NCBI GenBank assembly: GCA_017506865.1
Contig: JAFCMP010000537.1
Span: 310,001 to 374,000 of the forward strand
Reading direction: 5' to 3'
DNA from: Tribonema minus
Taxonomy: Eukaryota > Sar > Xanthophyceae > Tribonematales > Tribonemataceae
Length of the DNA stretch: 64,000 nucleotides
Shown: positions 11,438 to 21,831 of the stretch, one piece after another
How the letters are laid out: each line of letters starts with the position of its first letter
Numbering within the stretch: the first letter of the stretch is position 1
Made by a program: the position numbers and the translations under genes
Notes under the pieces: model-generated
What the model was told of the DNA's origin: nothing
Databases searched by the model: none
The model's input: the letters and a program-made list of their open reading frames with translations, nothing else

Positions 11438-11686
11438 ATGCAACCGGATGCTCTGCGGCTTGTCTCTGAGGCAAAATCAAACTTCACTTTCGACTTGATG
11501 TTTAGGCTTCGGTGGTGGGTGAACAAACCTTCCCGCGCGGCCAGGATCCCTGTAGCAAGTACCGGCGACCGTGTGAGCACTCGAAAGTTGCTCGAATCCC
11601 CAGACCGCAAGTTTCACGGTACCGCCGACCAGTAGCTCTTTGGCACGCGGTCACCAGAACAAGTTCAAGCCTCTGTCAAGTCGAGC
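11438..11686. promoter_or_regulatory. Divergent 249-bp start-to-start spacer (plastid-type gene / EBP2)
   Basis: The two ATGs face away from each other across 249 bp, so both promoters and 5' leaders must share or abut here. I see no clear TATA box. The TTCGACTTGATG/TCAAACTTCACTTTCGAC region near 11478-11500 carries the local TTCAA-type motif. Confidence 0.4.
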
Positions 11687-14600
11687 ATGCCCAAGGGTCT
11701 CAAGAGGGCGCTGGCAGCCGCCAAGCGGCAGGACAGCGATGTAGAAGGAGACGAAGATGCTATGATGGAGCTGGAAGCTGCGAAAAGGATGATGGAGGAG
11801 CAATCAGCGGAACGAGAGCAGGCGCAGCACGAAGTGGCTCAGGCGAAGGCGCACGCTTATAACAAGGTGCTTTGCGGCTCGAATTTGTGGCGCTGCACTT
11901 TAGATTTGATTACAAACAGCATCGGCTATCATAATTGAGAGAAGCGCACCATTGCAGCAAAAGACAAAAAAATTGCGCGCACCCGAAGCCACAAGTCAAC
12001 CAAACATTTGGTAGAGTTTAGCTTCGGCAGTGCAAGTTGCCAATCTAATTACCCACCAGAAGGGCTTTTATCATCACTTCGCTGTGCTGCTTCGATTGTG
12101 CTGGTGGTACATAATACGGCTGGCTTGCGTATCGCGGGTAAACCGTCCATGGTCGCAACTTCATTGGCATCAATGCGCACAATATGCCACACAAAACAGA
12201 CTGCAGTATGTCACAAGCATTGCACATGAAGCAGTGCTCCATTCCTCGAAGCATTGCAGCAGTTGTTGGTCATATTTTTGCCTGCTGTCAATTGACCGTC
12301 GCACAGTCAGGACGAGGATGGGGCTCACCCAAACAGCAGTCCCTCATTCAGTGCTATGGTGCTTGAAAAGGCTCGCTCAACATGTAGTATTAATGTTATG
12401 TCTGTTGGTTGTGTGCAAGGCATCAGTCGCTGTCAATGCTGATTGCGCGATGTTGTGGTAGCTGCAGTGCTGATGCAGTTGTGACACGAGCCGCTGCACG
12501 CAGTTGCTCCAAGACGTAGAAGTCGCATTTTGTGTGCTAAGCTTCTAGCAAATGCCTCGCTTGCAGGTGCATGCACACGTGGCCCTCTTCGCCAAAGTTC
12601 ATACGTTGACTCCCACTTGAGCCTGCAAGGCACCGTTCGGTCGTGTTTCATGTGGTATGCTCGTAGCGTCCATGCTGACCACTGCGCGAGATACGCAATG
12701 CGCTCATTGCACGGCTGCCGAGCACTGCATGAGGCTTGCCTCATACTTCAACTTCAACTTCAAATGCTGCGCGCGGTACACTTGTTCACGCATGTCTAGT
12801 GCATCGTGCTCCTGTGAGCAAGGGAGCACTATCAAGCGACAGGACATGGCCAATACAAAACCTGCTGTTTGCCCTGCGTTTACGTGTTGCGTCAGGCCGG
12901 GTTGTTACAGATGCTGAAGCAGGTGTCGAGGGAACTGCCGTGGCCTGAGACTTTGACAATAACGGGCATACCGCTGGAGCTGGAGGATGTGCATGATGAT
13001 CTGCAAAGGTAACGAATGAATTTCAGCAATTTTATGGAGCTAAGAGGTGTCTTCCCGATTTTCAGGGTGTAGAAAGCAGTGGGTTTGCTAGAGTAGCTGA
13101 GTGTAGATGTGTTGGATGGTCTGCATGGTGGGTGCCAATCAGGCAATGGGTATCATCAACTTCAACTGTGAAAAGGTTGGTGTCGGGTGTGCATGCCGAT
13201 GTGTGAAGGTGATACATGCATGAATTTCGGGGTGGAAACATGTGTGCCAGCTCACAAGCACTCCATCGGCAGACACCCCAGGTAGCAAACTGCCTGCAAG
13301 ATTTTGGCCAGCATGGCTTCAGAACAGCACTGGTGGGAGCTGACTGTGTTGCAGTGCAGTAAACAGGAGCTGCCTGCATGGTTGAAGCACTGGCGCTGAC
13401 ATCAACGCATAGATTTTCAAGGGCTTCATGAAAGTTTATGTCTCCTGCTCCTTCCCCCTCTCCTCCATGTCTGCCACCTTGGTCAAAGTAGTGTCGCCGA
13501 TGCTGCTGGTGTGCAGCGGGCGTACAGGAGGTGTCAATAGCCATTGTAACTGACGAGATCCTCAGCTGTTCTGGTGGTTTGTTTGGATTATGTTGTTGCT
13601 ACCTCTGTAGCTGTTTGGGGAAGTTGCTTCTGCTTTTGCGGGTTGAATGGGGATAGTTGTTCACTCGCTCCTCATCTGCGCCGATACTACTTGGTGACGT
13701 ACGCAAATAACGTATGTAGGAAGGGCGCTCTCTTGTTTTGCAGATCAGATTGGGCAAGTCGATCCCCCTCCCTTCTCAACCATGTCCGTATTACTTCTCT
13801 GAAAACCAGAACTTTCGATATGCATGTATGCACCCGCATTGCTGATGATCTATCATGCTCTGCATCATGCTGTTCTACGCGCCATGTGTGTGCAAGCGCA
13901 TGATCATGAATCAACCCGCGTGATTATGAATCAAACCGCGTAATCATGCATCAGATCCCATGATCATGAATCACACCGGGTGATCACAAATCGAATCGCA
14001 CGCGCTGCTGCAGAGAGGTGGCCTTCTACAACAATGCGCTGGGGGCAGTGAACCATGATCATGAATCAAACCCGATGATCATGCATCAAACCGCGTGATC
14101 ATGAATTGGTCCGCGTGTTCATGAATTAAACAGCGTGATCATGAAGCCACGTGTTAATGAACTAGACCGTGCGCGCCGCTGCAGAGAGGTGGCGTTTTAC
14201 AACAACGCGCTGGAGGCGGTGAATCAGGCCAAGGACAAGCTCAAGGCGGAGGGTCTGCCCTACAAGAGGCCCGCTGATTTCTTCTGCGAGATGGTGAAGT
14301 CCGATGCGCACATGGCCAAGGTGAGCTGAGCACTGGTGTCAACGATGTTGCTAAGAAGTGCATCAATGGATGGTGCTGAGCGCTGATGTGAACGTGGCCA
14401 AGGAGTTGAGCGTTTTCAGTGGTTTTGAGCGATGACGTCAGCTGATGTTACCGAGCACTGATGTGCACCTGGTCACGGTGAGCGGAGCATTGATGGGTGA
14501 TGACATCACGGATATTTTTGCTGAGCACTGGTGTCAGCGGTGCTGAGCATTGACGTCAAGACGCCTGTCATTTTCTTCTGCGAGATGGTCAAGTTCGATG

Positions 14601-17600
14601 CATGCGTGGCCAAGGCGAGCTGAGCAGAGATGTTGATTATGTTGCGAGCAATGGCATGAATGATGCAGCTGGGCGTTGTCGTCGATGGCTTTGAGCGATG
14701 ATGTCAGTGATTCAGGTTTTTAACGATGGTTGAGGTAATGAACGATGGTGCCGTGCCGAGCGTGACATCCATTAGTCGTGTTGCCCATGGTATCAAACGG
14801 TGCAGTCACTGATATTTTGACCCAAACCTAACCCTAAAAACCGGTGCAGTCACTGATGTTCAAAGCGTTTTTTTTCACTTGAGCGATGATGTCAAATGGT
14901 GCGAGCTTGTGTTCAGTGATCATGTCGTTGATGTTGTGCAAAGATGTTGAATGATGCTGGCCAATGACATCACGGGTGTTGAGCGTTCCAGTCAACTGCG
15001 CTGCATGCTGGCGTTGAGCATTGCTGATAGTAAGGTTGATGATTGATGTGGTATCCTGGCACCCCAGAAGGGGACGGCTGCCCTGCCAAGTGTGCACCAG
15101 CTTTTCAGCTCAGTGGTAAAGCCAGGAGCATCACGTAACCCTTAATAAACATCGCTGCAGATCAAGGACAAGCTGATATTTGAACAGGCCAAGATCGGTT
15201 CAACTTCAACCCTAACCCTAAATGTGCATCGCTGTCTCCTCAGATCAAGGACAAGCTCATATTTGAACAGGCCAAGATGGACGCCTTCCAACAGCGCAAG
15301 GCGCGTTCCGAGCAGCGCAAGTACGCCAAGGAAGTGTCCGCAGAGAAGCAGAAGGAAAAGTCCGTCAAGAAGAAGGAGGCGCTCGATGCGGTTGCGCAGT
15401 GGCGCAAGGACGCCAAGGCAAAGGTGCGTCACTTGAAGAAATAAATCCTCAAGTTGAATAGGCGCAAAGCAGAAGGAGGCGCTCGATGCCATTGCGCAGT
15501 GGCGCAAAGATGCCAAGGCAAAGGTACGTACGTCACTTGAAGTAGTTTGTTCCTTTCAAAAGTTGAAGTGGGGCAAAGAAGAAGGAGGCGCTCAATGCCG
15601 TTGCTCAGTGGCACAAAGACGCCCAGGCAAAGGTGCGTCACTTCTCCTCAAGTTCAACACAAAGGTGCACGTTGAGGGCGCCACGGCAAAGGCGAGCGCT
15701 GTCTGTGTCAGATAATGCTGTCAACAGAGATTGGCAGCTTGCGCGGAGGAGCAGAAGCAAAGAAGAAGGAGGTGCTTGATGCCGTTGCACAGTGGCGCAA
15801 GGACGCCAGGCAAAGGTGCGTCACCTGAAGTGATACTCATCAAGTTGATGTGGCGCAGAGAAGAAGGAGGCGCTCGATGCCGTTGCGCAGTGGCGTAAAA
15901 TCGCCAATGCAAAGGTGAGTCAGTTGAAGTAATACTCCTCAAGTTGAAGTGGCGCAAAAACAACAAAAGGCAAAGATGTGTTTCTCGCAAGAGTCTCCGC
16001 CTCAAGTGCAAGTGTCATTAAGACGCCAAGGCAAAGGTGTGTCAGTTGGAGTAGTTTTACTCCTCAAGTTCAACATAAAATTTGCACGTTTAAGGGTGCA
16101 AAGGCAAAAAAGGCGAGCACTTTGTGCATCTGATGGTGTTTTTGCTACATAGAGACTATTGACAGCTGGATTGGTCAGGAATTCGTCGCCCATGCTTGAG
16201 GCCGCCTTCACGTGCGGTTGTTATCTGCGCCTCCCGAACATCACCCAAACAACGGATGACTGCCACAGGAAAGTGTTGCTTTTCTAAGGTGTCATCCACA
16301 CTCTAGTTGTTTCTGCAACTCAAAACGTCACTGCGCTTTTTTGCATTGATAGCAATTAGGCCAGACACTTCATGTTATCTTTGTCGGCGACAGACATTCA
16401 AATGCCTCATAGCAGGCATTTTGCTTGAATCAGGGCATTGCCTGTGACGTGCTTTGAACTGCCACGTTGCCAGACCTGGTGACAGTGGAGCACTTCAAGC
16501 GACAGAGAAAAACGGAAAGTAAATAAATCTTCACCACGGCACGGCATTGCTGCTTGCATGTCTTGTGTATCACAGGTGCTGCCTCTCTGCTAACCCTGGT
16601 CCTAATTCTAACCCTAGAGCCCCACTTCAACCAGGCAAACTTCATGTTAAAGAATGCATTTCTACTGCGTCCATCGGCCACTAGCAATCAACGAGGTCAC
16701 AAAGTGCCAGAAAAGGTTCCAGCGAGCACAATGTCAGGACATTGCGCTGCTTCTTTGAATCGCCATGAAATACCTCATCAAGCCATGAAATGGTGGTTGT
16801 TCATTTGCGGTCTGCAGGGAGGTGCTGGGGGCCCGCTGCCCGACAACGATGGCCTGGATGACTACCTTTCTGGCAAGAAGCGCGCTAGAGACTCCACAGG
16901 TGAGCCTGGTAACTTGCAACTAGTTCTTGTTTGTCATGGTGGTAGCTGGTGCCGACGTGAGCATGCTGTTGAAATTTGCGCAAGAATCGTCTCTTCAGAC
17001 TCCACAGGTGAGCCCGCACTAAAACTCAAGTTGGCGCGCAACTGTGTCTCGTTGATGTGATGATCATTGTTGCCGACTTACCTAGGGCATGTAAAGGTAG
17101 TTGACAACTGGTAAGAAGCGCGCTAGGGACTCCACAGGTGAGCCCGATTGCTTGTAACTGTTTCTCGTTGACGTGATGATACTTGGTGCCAACGTGAGCA
17201 TGCTGTTGAAGTTTGCTTCAGAAGCGCGCTTAGAGACGCCACAGGTGAGCCCTCGTAGTTATTGATATTATCATGCGCTGTGTCACTCCTGTCGGGTGGC
17301 TGTTGATGCAGTTGAAGTTGAAGCGGCAGTTCACGCAACTCTGCGTGCCTGCATGTGACTGGCACTATGCTTGCGAGACAGGAGCTGCTTGCTTACGGCT
17401 TTCTCATTCCGCGTCGTGCTTGTAAGGCAGCAGCTGATTGATCGCAGCTTGGTGATGTATGTATTCTGGCCGGCCCCAGTAAGCAGCGCAGCGCAATTTT
17501 GCAATGCACTTGGGCTTTAAGACCCCAGTGCGCAAGATTTGTAAAACATACACGGACTCATACATTGAATGTATATGTTCCCAGTGCACTTTGAAGCAGT

Positions 17601-19706
17601 ATGCATGCTTGCGAGCGGCCTTGAACAGCAGTGTGCACGGGCGCGGATTTTTATTGCGGTCAGCGGGCGGCGCTCTACCATCAGGTACGCCAAGGTGTGA
17701 AAGGCACAAAGGCGGCGACAGTTGTGCGCGCGCTGTAGGGACAGGGGACGGGGGCGTGTGACAGGGGGACAGCTGGGGGGGGGGGGGGGGGGGGGGGGAC
17801 TGGCTCAGAGTACCATGTATGCGCAAAATCAGACGCCTGTTACTTCAAAAAGTATATGCATGGCCTAACATCAGACAAGGATGCGTGCTATGCACGTTTT
17901 AATGGGTGTCTCGTTTTCTGCTTCTTTTTTGCTGCAAAGCTCTAATCGTTGTCTCATTTTCTGCTTCTGTCCCCTGCTGCGTGCATCCCCTGCCAGGCGG
18001 TCCGCCCAACAAGAGGGCTGCCAAAGACAAGAAGTTTGGCTTTGGGGGCGTGCCGGGGCGCATAAAGAAGGCTAATGATAAGAAGTCCGTCAACGACTTC
18101 AGCACCTTCAACCCCAAGAAGGGCACCATGGTCATGAAGAAGGTGCGGCAAGCAGTACGCGGTGTTGGACTTGAATTTAATGAAGGGTAGTGCTCTTCGA
18201 CAACTCGCAGGGCGGGGTGTACCCTACAGTTGCCCGCCGTTTCTTGAGAAGTAGAGCTGATTGACAGGTGCGGATGGGGCACCGTGGTCATGAAGACGGT
18301 ACTGAGTGACCAGCGTTGATGTAGTCAAGCGTGTGCAACAAATAACAAAAAAGCACTTTGTTGGGCGTACAGATATCTAGGGTTGCCGAAACCGTAAATC
18401 GTAAATTTACGGTACAGAAATATACGGCGTATGATACGCCGTATGTTTGAAATGGCATCGTATATTCCGTAATTTACGGTAGAATTTTACGGTAGAACTT
18501 TTTGTACCCATTTTTTCCGGTACGATTTTATTACGGTGACGTGGATGATGCAAAACGAACCGGAGTGTAATGGCGCAGTGGCGTGATGGCGATGGCCTCC
18601 TCAGCCTGGCACAGTCAGCAAGCCGCAAGCGACCAAAAAAGCCGAGTGGACAAAGTTCAAGTTCTTCTCTGCACTTATGCCAGCAACCCTTGCGCGCACT
18701 AACATCCACAGCAGTGGAGACCAGCTGCCGGGGCGCAGACGAGGCAGCAGCAACACAATTCACGATTGCAGAGCCGCTTGACTCGGCGCTTCCAAAAGCA
18801 AAGCCAGAAAAAGGCAGCGCAGCGGCGGCGGCGGCGGCGGCGACGCCGGTGGAAGTGAGCCGTATGCCACTGGCTAGATGACGTGGCTCTGTTACGTGGC
18901 TCTGCACCTGATCGAACACCCACACTTCAAGAGATCACTTTCTCTGTGAAAACTTAAAAAGCGCTGGCATGGGTGGGTAGGCATAACTAATTTCGAATGA
19001 TGGCATCTTCACCATCGTACTTCCTACTTCTATTATTTATATGGTAAGCTGTACCCATCCTCATTGCCGACATTAAATGCAGTGATCTTTGGTAAATGCT
19101 TGATGCTATGCTTGCTTGTCATTAATTGAAGAAGTTGGCTCACGTTGCCTGTGAGGATTGTGCATCAAGTTGAACTTACCAATAGTCATACTAGTAGTAC
19201 GCTCTCGTGTAGTCATCTGTGCCTGTGTTACCATATGCAAGGCGCGGACCATGTGACGTACGTGCATATTAATAACTGCATAATTACGATAAGTACGGCA
19301 CGTACGGTTTACGGTTGGGAGTACGGTTTTACGATTACGGTCATTACGGTACTACGGTTGTACGATCACAGGTACGGCATACGATTACGATTACGGTACG
19401 TTTACGGCCTACGGAGTATATTTTCAAAAACCTACGGTTTTGGCAACCCTACAGGTATCAGATGCCTGCGTTGCGTGACCCTCCTGAGCACTTCGAGATT
19501 CTCGCACGCACCCTTGTGTGTGAAGGGCAAAATCTGCAGGAGATCATGACAAATGCATGATCTCATGACAAATGCATGATCTCCGTTTGTGCTTCCCCAT
19601 CTGTGTCATCTATGCGCAGGGCAAAGGCAAGGGCAAGGGGGCGCCCAACAAGGGGGGCAGCCGCCCTGGCAAATCGACGCGGCAAAAGGCGCGCGGCAAG
19701 AAGTAG
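11687..19706 (+). CDS. EBP2: rRNA-processing protein EBP2 homolog
   Basis: EBP2 is a nucleolar assembly factor needed for 27S pre-rRNA processing and 60S ribosome biogenesis. Seven exons join in phase: 11687-11866, 12911-13008, 14185-14320, 15244-15423, 16818-16899, 17997-18142 and 19620-19706, for 302 residues, the family's usual length. Family blocks: LPWPETLTITG (about 70-80), REVAFYNNALEAV and LPYKRPADFFCEMVKSD (93-135, matching the animal KRPTDYFAEMAKSD block), a charged Lys/Glu helix (139-198), KDKKFGFGG (about 235) and the basic tail SRPGKSTRQKARGKK. Residues 20-60 are predicted coiled coil. The TAG stop is itself the start of a TAGGGTTAGGG motif. Introns 2-5 carry decayed copies of the exon edges; intron 6 holds a 1.07-kb MITE. 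The 3' end is partly duplicated at 23.4-25.0 kb. Confidence 0.93.
13905..14165 (+). repeat. 20-bp minisatellite just upstream of EBP2 exon 3
   Basis: About a dozen imperfect copies of CGTGATCATGAATCAAACCG (the TGATCATGAAT core is best kept) run from 13905 up to the acceptor region of exon 3. They are interrupted at 14008-14050 by a decayed copy of the exon 3 start. Each unit contains the palindrome TGATCA. Confidence 0.85.
14008..14050 (+). repeat. Decayed copy of EBP2 exon 3 5' edge
   Basis: GCTGCAGAGAGGTGGC followed by TTCTACAACAATGCGCTGG repeats the acceptor and first 35 bp of exon 3 (14179-14220) with a few substitutions. The copy therefore keeps a usable-looking CAG acceptor. Confidence 0.85.
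14573..14627 (+). repeat. Decayed copy of EBP2 exon 3 3' edge
   Basis: TTTTCTTCTGCGAGATGGTC and the following CCAAGGCGAGCTGAGCA repeat the last 45 bp of exon 3 plus its donor flank (14278-14332). The donor GT has become GC (AAGGCGAGC). Confidence 0.85.
15048..15133 (+). repeat. SINE-like dispersed repeat, copy 1
   Basis: This 85-bp stretch matches 63216-63301 on the opposite strand with only a handful of differences. It contains CAGCTCAGTGGTAAAGCC, which resembles the internal box A / D-arm of a tRNA gene. Upstream it shares CCTGGCACCCCAGAAGGGGA. It is probably a fragment of a tRNA-derived SINE. Confidence 0.5.
15163..15199 (+). repeat. Decayed copy of EBP2 exon 4 5' edge
   Basis: GCAGATCAAGGACAAGCTG followed by ATATTTGAACAGGCCAAGAT repeats the first 36 bp of exon 4 (15244-15280), 80 bp upstream of the real exon and with its own CAG acceptor. 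A CTTCAACCCTAACCCTAA tract lies between the copies. Confidence 0.9.
15460..16045 (+). repeat. Array of about five copies of EBP2 exon 4 3' edge plus donor
   Basis: After the true exon end (15423), copies of AAGAAGGAGGCGCTCGATGC, then TTGCGCAGTGGCGCAAAGA, then CGCCAAGGCAAAGGTGCGTC recur at about 15468-15535, 15578-15640, 15757-15822, 15858-15918 and, much shortened, 16018-16045. Each retains an AAAGGTGCGT, AAAGGTACGT or AAAGGTGAGT donor. The intervals begin with TTGAAGT or CTCAAGTTGAA motifs. The last copy is the most decayed. Confidence 0.93.
16990..17252 (+). repeat. Three copies of EBP2 exon 5 3' edge plus donor
   Basis: GACTCCACAGGTGAGCC, with more or less of the preceding AAGAAGCGCGCTAGA, recurs at 16998-17015, 17110-17147 and 17219-17250. 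All keep an intact ACAG/GTGAGC donor identical to that of the real exon ending at 16899. Confidence 0.92.
17775..17798 (+). repeat. G24 homopolymer in EBP2 intron 5
   Basis: A run of 24 G residues flanked by AGCT and ACTGG. Length is uncertain in any assembly. It is a strong G-quadruplex candidate on the sense strand of the intron. Confidence 0.85.
18281..18304 (+). repeat. Short copy of EBP2 exon 6 3' edge
   Basis: GCACCGTGGTCATGAAGACG then GTACTG repeats the last 20 bp and donor of exon 6 (ending 18142), 140 bp downstream. Confidence 0.75.
18377..19450. mobile_element. hAT-like non-autonomous DNA transposon (MITE) in EBP2 intron 6
   Basis: The ends form terminal inverted repeats: AGGGTTGCCGAAACCGTAAA at the left and, at the right, CTACGGTTTTGGCAACCCT. 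Flanks ACAGATAT (18369-18376) and ACAGGTAT (19451-19458) make an 8-bp target duplication with one mismatch, the hAT length. The first and last ~180 bp are packed with ACGGT/TACGG motifs, typical of subterminal transposase sites. Internal open frames (18570-18881 and others) resemble no transposase. The element is absent from the duplicated EBP2 segment at 23.4-24.1 kb. Confidence 0.72.
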
Positions 19707-21443
19707 GGTTAGGGCTAGGGTTTGGGTCACTGCCGCACTCAACAGCACGGTGTCGTGAGGGCTTTGGTCTTAGGGCATGCAGCACCTCTGGCTTTACATG
19801 GCCCATCACGCAGCAGCAGTCGCTCGTGCAATCTGCGGCGACCTTCAACACGGGCACAATCAGTATGGTGTATGGCTGCGTTGCGTGGACAAGTGGGTTC
19901 AGCGCGTTGCGCACGCAGCAGCCTTGACAGTGTGGCGTGTTGAGGTGTCGGGGCGTGCCTGTGGACGCTCCAACTTGAAGTTGCTGGCTGAGGACCCTTT
20001 GCGGAAGTGAAGGAATAAATGCATACTTCCATACGGTCCTTGCAGAACGTCGTTTCGTTGTGGGATGTCGTGCACTGTGCATGCTGTGCATGTGAGTCGA
20101 TCTTAGCGTTCTTTGACGTGTATGACTGCTTCTTCAGCTCCTTGAGCTGTGGCTGTTGATGTCGATGTGAATATCAAAATTGCATTGCATGGAAACACCG
20201 ATTGCTATGGCGGAAAGCATTTTGACAGGATTTGCACGGTCATTTCTTGAGGTGTACCTTCTTTCCTGTTGTGTCGGCTGCAAGAGGAACACATGGTAGA
20301 CTACCGGTATAGGCAATTGTGCGTCAAGGCAGGCGTGCACAGAGCATGTCATCGTTGGAAAGTGCCGTTTGAGCTCTTGCTGATGCTGCCGCCGTCAAAT
20401 AGGTCCAGCAGTGTAGAGCTGATATAGAGAGCTTTATCGACAAACCTCTCTAGATCATGGTATACTGTAAAGCGGCAGAATGTAACGGCCGTAAACCTGA
20501 TATATTCTCGTGTGATGCTCCTATTGCACATGATAAAAGAAGTATTTTTAAAGGGGGGGGGGAAGCGGGCTCGCTTTTTGGCTAGTGTATGCATTTGACA
20601 TCGTAGTGTGCATGCCTCTTTGCAATCATTGGACCACACACACACACAGCAGTTGAAGCACATCTACACGGGAGTTGTGCTCCTAGAGATCGCAACAACA
20701 AAAGTATCAATTAGTAGGTTGGAAAGCTGGGCTATGCAGGCAGGCACAACGCTACCAGTGCATAGCAGCAGAGGAAGCAGGGGGGACGCTGGCTGGTGCG
20801 AAAACAGGGAAGTGATCATTAACCAGACACACTTGCGTCGCGAACTTTCCCCGGAACTTGACAGAACCTGCCAGAACTTGCAAAGAAGCTTCCAAGAGCA
20901 ACTTGGTTTGAACCAGTGCATCCCAGAGCAACCTGCGGAAGATCCGGAGCTCTTCCTGAACTACCAGGAATACCCCATAATCCAACAAGTAGATGAGGCA
21001 CACTAGCATCAGTGATGGAGTTGTGCTCCTATAGCACATGATTTATCATTGTTTTTTAAAGATGTCGGAAAAAAGGCGCCACTTACGCGCAAATTTGAGT
21101 GATCGGTGGTTGGCGCTCTTTGACAGCGCCGTGTCCAAGAAGGGCCAACACTCCGTCAGCGCTGCGTTGCCGAGCATCCTTGCCCAGCGCACATACGCTA
21201 TAATGCGCTCCGCAAGCTCCTGTGCCGACCTACTCAGTGCTGCAGTGATATCCTTCTTGTTTGGCGCAACCTTGCGCGCTATCTGTGACCCTCTGCCCCC
21301 TGAGCGTATTGCTCAGTGTCGTGCTAGGTCCTCACATGACGGCAGTAACCGGTACAACTTCCATCAACCCCGAAAACGGGGGTCATGGGTTCTATGCTCA
21401 CACACCATGGGCTCTATTGTTTTCTGTTGGGCATCAGCAGGAA

Positions 21444-21778
21444 ACAACACCAAGCAACAAAATGACAAACAAGATGATACGTGATACTGCCTGCTGTACT
21501 CTGTGAGAAATTTGGACATGTACAGTTCAGAAGTCACACGACATGCAGATTCCGTACAGCAGCATCAAGTTAGACCATCATCAGGGCTTTTTCGCGCCCT
21601 GAGCGAGAACTAATAAAAAGTACACATCATGTTGCATTGAGTGCACATCCAACGAGAGGGCTTTTCGCGCCCGTTGCGAATAATAGTACAGTGCCACTGA
21701 GCAACAAAAAGACAAACAAGACGAAAAATGACACTGCACTGTACCTGTACTCTGTTGAGAAACTTGGACATGTACAGT
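21444..21778 (+). repeat. Diverged tandem duplication (~250 bp)
   Basis: 21444-21527 and 21692-21778 share GCAACAAAA, GACAAACAAGA, a GATACTGC/GACACTGC block, TGTACTCTGT, TTGGACATGTACAGT in the same order. The dispersed CGCGCCCTGAGCGAGAA repeat lies between them, with a shorter relative at 21655-21685. Confidence 0.7.
21575..21645 (+). repeat. Dispersed ~70-bp repeat, direct copy
   Basis: Match of the inverted copy at 2465-2540. It shares GGGCTTTTTCGCGCCCTGAG, CGAGAA, TAATAAAAAGTACA and GTTGCATTG. Confidence 0.6.
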
Positions 21779-21831
21779 GTGCTACATACAAACCAGCCAG
21801 CAAAAGCTGTTGGCGCCTCCAGCCCCTTCAT

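Larger units (their letters stand above)
18085..20370 (+). repeat. Source segment of EBP2 3'-end duplication
   Basis: From the end of exon 6 through exon 7 and about 650 bp of 3' flank, this segment is matched by 23365-24965. Conserved pieces include the exon 6 end, GCAGGGCGGGGTGTACCCTA, the exon 7 region, GCTGTTGATGTCGATGTGAA and GCAAGAGGAACACATGGTAG. The MITE is the main length difference. Confidence 0.85.
19707..21831. other. Spacer between EBP2 and the small plastid protein gene
   Basis: The first 660 bp are EBP2 3' flank, repeated at 24.2-25.0 kb. The rest has no recognised gene. A TTGTGCTCCTATAGCACATG-type motif recurs near 20510, 20676 and 21020, and a diverged tandem repeat covers 21444-21778. 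Confidence 0.45.

Noticed and set aside
18570-18881. hAT transposase fragment inside the EBP2 intron element
   Set aside because: The frame is rich in Ala and Ser (a GGC repeat) and shows no BED finger, catalytic motif or dimerisation block.
20608-21006. A 132-codon plus-strand frame as a gene
   Set aside because: No family motif, no splice context, and the opposite strand is equally open; repeated TGCTCCTA motifs flank it.
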